A DNA stretch of 64,000 bases from Zygnema cylindricum (Eukaryota > Streptophyta > Zygnematophyceae > Zygnematales > Zygnemataceae): contig JBBHKE010001684.1 of the NCBI GenBank assembly GCA_037447655.1, forward strand, positions 243,290 through 307,289, written 5' to 3'. The position numbers were made by a program, and so were the translations under genes. This document shows positions 60,205 to 64,000 of this stretch, piece after piece. The notes below the pieces were generated by a model, which saw only the letters and a program-made list of their open reading frames with translations, did not search any database and was not told the origin of the DNA. Position 1 is the first letter of the stretch. Each line of letters starts with the position of its first letter.

Positions 60205-60275
60205 GCTAACGCCCTAGTGGATTAGGCTTACGTTTACATACTGGTCCACAGACCCAGGTTCAAATCTAGACTTAA
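60205..60275 (+). other. tRNA-like sequence (possible SINE head)
   Basis: CCTAGTGGATTAGGCTT resembles an RNA polymerase III A-box, and GGTTCAAATCTAG, about 40 bases later, resembles a B-box. No full cloverleaf is convincing. It lies in or beside the 3' LTR of the copia element. Confidence 0.3.
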
Positions 60276-60434
60276 CCAACATTTTAGTAAAATATCCTCT
60301 TCTTCAAAATGTGCCACTTTCTAAATATGGCGGCAGCCATGGCGTGCCTTTGATCCTCACTCTCTTTCTTTACACTATAAATAGAATACAGAAGTGAACT
60401 ATTAATTACCTCTTTTCAACACTCCCCTTTATTC

Positions 60435-61195
60435 CTAGTCAGTTTTCAATTTTAATCCACAGTTTTCTCTGCAATAAATCAACTTAGGGGAAGGCACTGT
60501 TTTGTCATCATGTCTGGAATCATTGTCTGGAATCATTTCTCTATCAGTTTTATGAACCACTTTAATAATTTTATTTTTCACCTTCTCTTTGACAAAGCTT
60601 AGTCTAATATCCATATGCTTAGCTTTGAAGTGATGTTTCGGATTAACTTTAATAGAGATAGCAGCTTGATTATCACAAAAAACATTTTGAGTTCCAGAAT
60701 TCATGAACCCAAGTTCTTCAAGAAATGTTTAACCGACATTAATTCTTTGGTGGCAGCACACGAAGCCATGTATTCAGCCTTCATAATGGACTGAGCAACT
60801 ACTTTTTGTTCCTTGCTACTTCAACAACGTGCACCGGATCCAATTTGTAACAGATATCTAGTCGTACACCGCCTTAAAGGCACATCTCCATAAGTGGAAT
60901 TACTCTAAGTGGTGATATCAGTGTGCTCCCCTCCCAAATGTAACCATAATTCCCTTGTCCCTACCCCATACCTCATCACCCTTTTGGCAGCATACGAGTC
61001 TCTCTTTCTTGGTTCATTTAGACTTCTACTAAGGACACCTACAGCTGCAGCTATATCCGAACGGGTACAGTTCATAAAATAGATTAAACTGCTTACAATC
61101 TGCTGATAAGGGATATTTTCGATAAATTTTATTTTTATCTCATCCATCTCATCATTAATGATCAATATTCCTCCCTCTTCACTCCCCTCAAACAC
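60435..61195 (-). pseudogene. copia RNase H-region remnant
   Basis: Upper part (60905-61195) shows SSLIYFMNCTRSDIAAAVGV and RDSYAAKRVMRY, the usual segment between RT and RNase H. Lower part (60435-60704) shows VFCDNQAAISI and HHFKAKHMDIRLSFVKEKV, the conserved RNase H end. The piece between is broken by stops. Confidence 0.85.
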
Positions 61196-61318
61196 TTTCT
61201 ACAAATCCATAAGAGTAGTACATCCGTTTGTTTTTTCCATCAGATTTTTTTTTAGCATATTACTGATTGTTTTTTTTTGAGTGAGTCTTATAATTCTATT
61301 CCCTCTATCTCTCTCCAT

Positions 61319-61948
61319 CTAAATTCCGAAAATGTACTTCGCTTCGCCGAGATCTTTCATATCAAATCTGCTTCTAAGATCCTGTTTTAGTTTGTTAATT
61401 TTATCTAAGGACTTGCTTAAGACCAACAAATCATCCACATAAATAACAATAAGTATCACTATATTCTCATCCTCAAATAAATATATAGAATGATCTGTAC
61501 TGATTCTGATATACCCCAAACTGGTCAAAAATTCGTCCAGCTTTATATTCCATTGTTGCGGGGCTTGCTTAAGCCCATAGAGTGATTTTATCAGTTTGCA
61601 AACCTTATTTTCTTCCCCACTTTCCACGAATCCTTCCGGTTGCCTCATGTTAATTTCTTCTTCCAACTCTCCGTGCAAAATGGTTGTTTTAATATCCATT
61701 TGGTGTATTTCCATATCCTCTTCTGCAACTATACTTAAAAGGATTCTAACAGAAGGAAATCTGACTACAGGTACAAAGGTTTCTTCGTAGTATATCCCCT
61801 CTTTCTGAGTATAACCTTTTGCAACTAACCTAGCTTTGTACCTCTGAATAGCATTATCTGGGTTTAATTTAAGTTTAAAAACCCACTTACATCCGATCGG
61901 TTTTCCGTCCGGTGGACAATCTACCAACTCCCATGTATTGGCTTCCAT
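61319..61948 (-). pseudogene. copia reverse transcriptase domain fragment
   Basis: 209 open codons. It opens with NTWELVDCPPDGKPIGCKWVF and includes RYKARLVAKGYTQKEG, MDIKTTILHGELEEE, LIKSLYGLKQAPQQW and the catalytic YVDDLLV box. The three RT aspartates appear present. The frame stops at 61319-61321, soon after DLGEAKYIFGI, where the intact polyprotein would continue. Confidence 0.92.
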
Positions 61949-61951
61949 GAT

Positions 61952-62134
61952 TTAGGCCATTTCTTCATTTATAGTTGTGATCCACCGGCTACTTTTTGGG
62001 GTGTTTATGGCCTCTAGGTATGTATGAGGTTCATTCGGGTGAGACATCTTTGTGAGTTGGTTATTAACTTGTCTTTCTTGAAGTCGTTTACTACTTCTTC
62101 CCCCTTCGAAATCGGAGGCCGGTATGGAAGGCAT
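61952..62134 (-). pseudogene. copia linker between integrase and RT
   Basis: Contains HTYLEAINTPKSSRWITTIN, the typical lead-in to the RT domain. Separated from the RT frame by a stop. Confidence 0.7.
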
Positions 62135-62197
62135 CCTTGGGTTTCATTTAGGAAGATTTTTAGCTTCCCTATCTTCCAATTTTGGTGTCTTATCAAG

Positions 62198-63300
62198 TTA
62201 CTCATCGGTTTCCACTTGGTATTGTGGCATTGCCTCGGATGTTGTCCTTTCCTCCTTCTCCTTTCGTATATCTGCAGATTTTTCTTTTTCTCCATCTTCC
62301 TTCTCTTCATTTTCAAAATCAAAGTCAAAAAACTGATCCGTCTCAAATATGATTTTGACTTCCTTATTATATTTGAATGAATCAATGGACTTCTCTACAT
62401 TGATCACCAATATGTGTTTTACCAAAATTATATCTCTCTTTTTCAAGTCATACACTCGGAATCCTTTTGTGCTCTCATCATTTCCTACAAGATATCCTGG
62501 TTTCCCTCTTCCCTCTAACTTCCATTTAGTCTTATCAAAATCCAAACTGTAGACCTGACTTCCGAACACTCTCAAACTAGACAAATCATGTTTTCTTCCT
62601 GTCCACCTCTCACACGCAATTTCCTCCTTATTTGCTGAAGTTAGGACTCTATTTTTGATGAAATTAGCATAGTTTATAGACTCCGCCCAAAGATGCAACC
62701 CTAGCCTCTTATCAATTAACATACTTCTTGACATATCTCCTAAATTTCTATTCACTCTTTCCGCTACTCTATTTTGTTCCGGATTATAGGGAACAGTTTT
62801 CTCATGATGAATTCCTTCTTCGTTAAGATATTTTTCAAATTCCCTTGAGGTGTATTCTTTCCCATTATCACTTCTTATCTCTTTTATTGATTTTTTGTGT
62901 AGTTTTTCACTCCATACTTTATACTCTTTGAAGCATCTCAATACCTCTAACTTATGTCTAAGAAAGTAGACCTTCGTGTATCTCCCCCATTCATCTATGA
63001 CCAATCCACCTCTTCCCCTCATGTGAAGAATATCTAGCAGGTCCCCAAACATCGATGTGAGTTAGATCTTGTATTTTCTCTCTCCTAAATGTGGTTGCCT
63101 TTGGAAATGGAAGTCTATAAATCTTCCCTTGCGCACATCCACTGCAATCATCAAAGGTCTCATCATCCTCAAAAGTAATACCCTCCACTATTCCCTTTTT
63201 CTTCATTTTCTTTAATCTGTCTAGATGCACATGCCCCAACCCTTTGTGTTAAAGCATGATCTCACTTGCACACAAGTAGAGAACACTCTTTTCATTGCAA
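62198..63300 (-). pseudogene. copia integrase, frameshifted
   Basis: Upper part has the zinc-binding GHVHLDRL...CSGCAQGK segment and the first catalytic Asp in HIDVWGP. After a frameshift near 63000 the rest runs from IDEWGRYTKVYF through SDNGKEYTS (second Asp) to NRVAERVNR. The Glu there is 36 residues after the Asp, i.e. D-x35-E. A TAA interrupts the frame just before GLGHVHLD at about 63247. The 3' portion ends in a Lys/Glu-rich tail. Confidence 0.9.
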
Positions 63301-63559
63301 AAAAGAATTCTGAACATTCCTTGACTGCCCTTCTTAGCTATGAAATAAACCTCGTTATCGCTTGTTTAAGATTCCTTTCCTGTTTTGTTCAAACTCCTTT
63401 TCATCTAAGACAACTGTTGAGACCAAGTTCTTACTAAGTTGTGGAATGTAAAGAACGTTTGAGAGTGTTACAATTGAGGCCATTCCATCAACTAGAACCT
63501 TCAAGTCAACAGTTCCAACAAGACTTTTGGTTTCTACTATACCATCTCTGTACTCTATC

Positions 63560-63700
63560 TCAACTGTTGGGGTCTTTCTCAGTTTAGTGAATCACCTCTT
63601 CTCTTTGCACATATGCATTGAGGCCCCTGAGTCTATGATCCACTCATCCTCAGGTGGATCCCTCTTACCTCCGAAAGCACACTTTTGTCTCCGTGGAATG
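63560..63700 (-). pseudogene. copia aspartic protease remnant
   Basis: EDEWIIDSGASMHMCKEK, with the DSGA active-site motif, is followed closely by an in-frame TGA. The rest of the protease down to 63300 is in pieces. Confidence 0.8.
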
Positions 63701-63751
63701 TCAACATGTTTTTCAGTGTTTTTGGGATTAAGAAGTAGCTTCTCAAGCTTC

Positions 63752-63994
63752 TCAAGCTCCTTTTCCTATTAGGTTTTCTTCGTTCTCTTCCTCATCATGA
63801 ACTAGAGTTAGCAAAGCCTTTTCTTTTCCTCCATTTCTTGAGGTCCCTTGCCCATCTTTGAGTCGAAGATCTGCAAGTTTGCCACAATCTGCTATATAGT
63901 GTCCCGGTTTCTTGCAGAAGTGACATAATCCTCCTCGAGAAGTTCCTCTCCCTTGTCTATCAAAATTTGCCACCTCTTTGTCCTCTTCCTCCAA
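63752..63994 (-). pseudogene. copia gag zinc-knuckle fragment
   Basis: CHFCKKPGHYIADC is a complete CX2CX4HX4C knuckle, flanked by charged sequence. The upstream part of gag lies beyond the right edge. Confidence 0.9.
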
Positions 63995-64000
63995 AGTTTT

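Larger units (their letters stand above)
60421..64000 (-). mobile_element. Degenerate Ty1/copia retrotransposon, 5' part beyond window
   Basis: Reads leftwards with copia gene order gag, protease, integrase, reverse transcriptase, RNase H. After the RNase H remnant comes the polypurine tract AATAAAGGGGAG (just above 60421), followed by TGTTGAAAAG, the probable start of the 3' LTR, which then continues below 60421. The far end of that LTR was not located. Several stops and at least one frameshift make it non-functional. Confidence 0.9.

Noticed and set aside
60905-63994. An intact, active copia polyprotein
   Set aside because: Several stops and a frameshift separate the domains, so it is annotated as broken fragments.

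Overview
This is nuclear DNA of a eukaryote, almost certainly a land plant or close streptophyte relative. The clearest gene is a many-exon homologue of the plastid K+/H+ antiporter KEA3. There is also a plant-type bHLH regulator, a degenerate Ty1/copia retrotransposon, GT-AG introns, long gene-free AT-rich stretches and very long polypurine/polypyrimidine tracts. The style (a large intronless bHLH gene with Gly, His and Asn runs, and many small inverted-repeat elements) would suit a non-seed plant, but the sequence alone does not fix the lineage.

Layout. 1-8.7 kb: KEA3 on the minus strand, running off the left edge. 9.5-15.3 kb: inverted-repeat elements, a roughly 0.94 kb segment present twice, and a purine-rich tract between the copies. 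15.9-20.7 kb: a plus-strand gene for an unrecognised multi-pass membrane protein. 22.8-24.2 kb: a minus-strand three-exon gene for an unrecognised membrane-anchored protein. 25.8-27.0 kb: a pyrimidine-to-purine tract. 27-32 kb: gene-free repeats. 32.4-34.4 kb: an intronless bHLH gene on the minus strand, with a poly(C) run on each side. 35-40.6 kb: low-complexity tracts around a GC-rich stretch. 42.0-44.1 kb: a minus-strand gene for a small NTF2-like/SnoaL-like protein. 44.7-46.3 kb: three inverted-repeat elements in a row. 46.8-50.7 kb: a plus-strand gene resembling the N-terminal part of DUF815-type proteins. 53.3-60 kb: nested inverted-repeat elements, a large interrupted palindrome and three copies of another repeat. 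60.2-64.0 kb: a broken Ty1/copia element on the minus strand, running off the right edge.

The genes do not form a pathway and look like independent plant loci. The most striking feature is the transposon landscape. A TA-flanked family with ends CACCGtcAATCGcTATTAG recurs at least a dozen times, in tandem, nested and truncated forms, together with at least four other inverted-repeat families. Exons were assigned by hand from splice signals, reading phase and remembered family similarity; no alignment was run.
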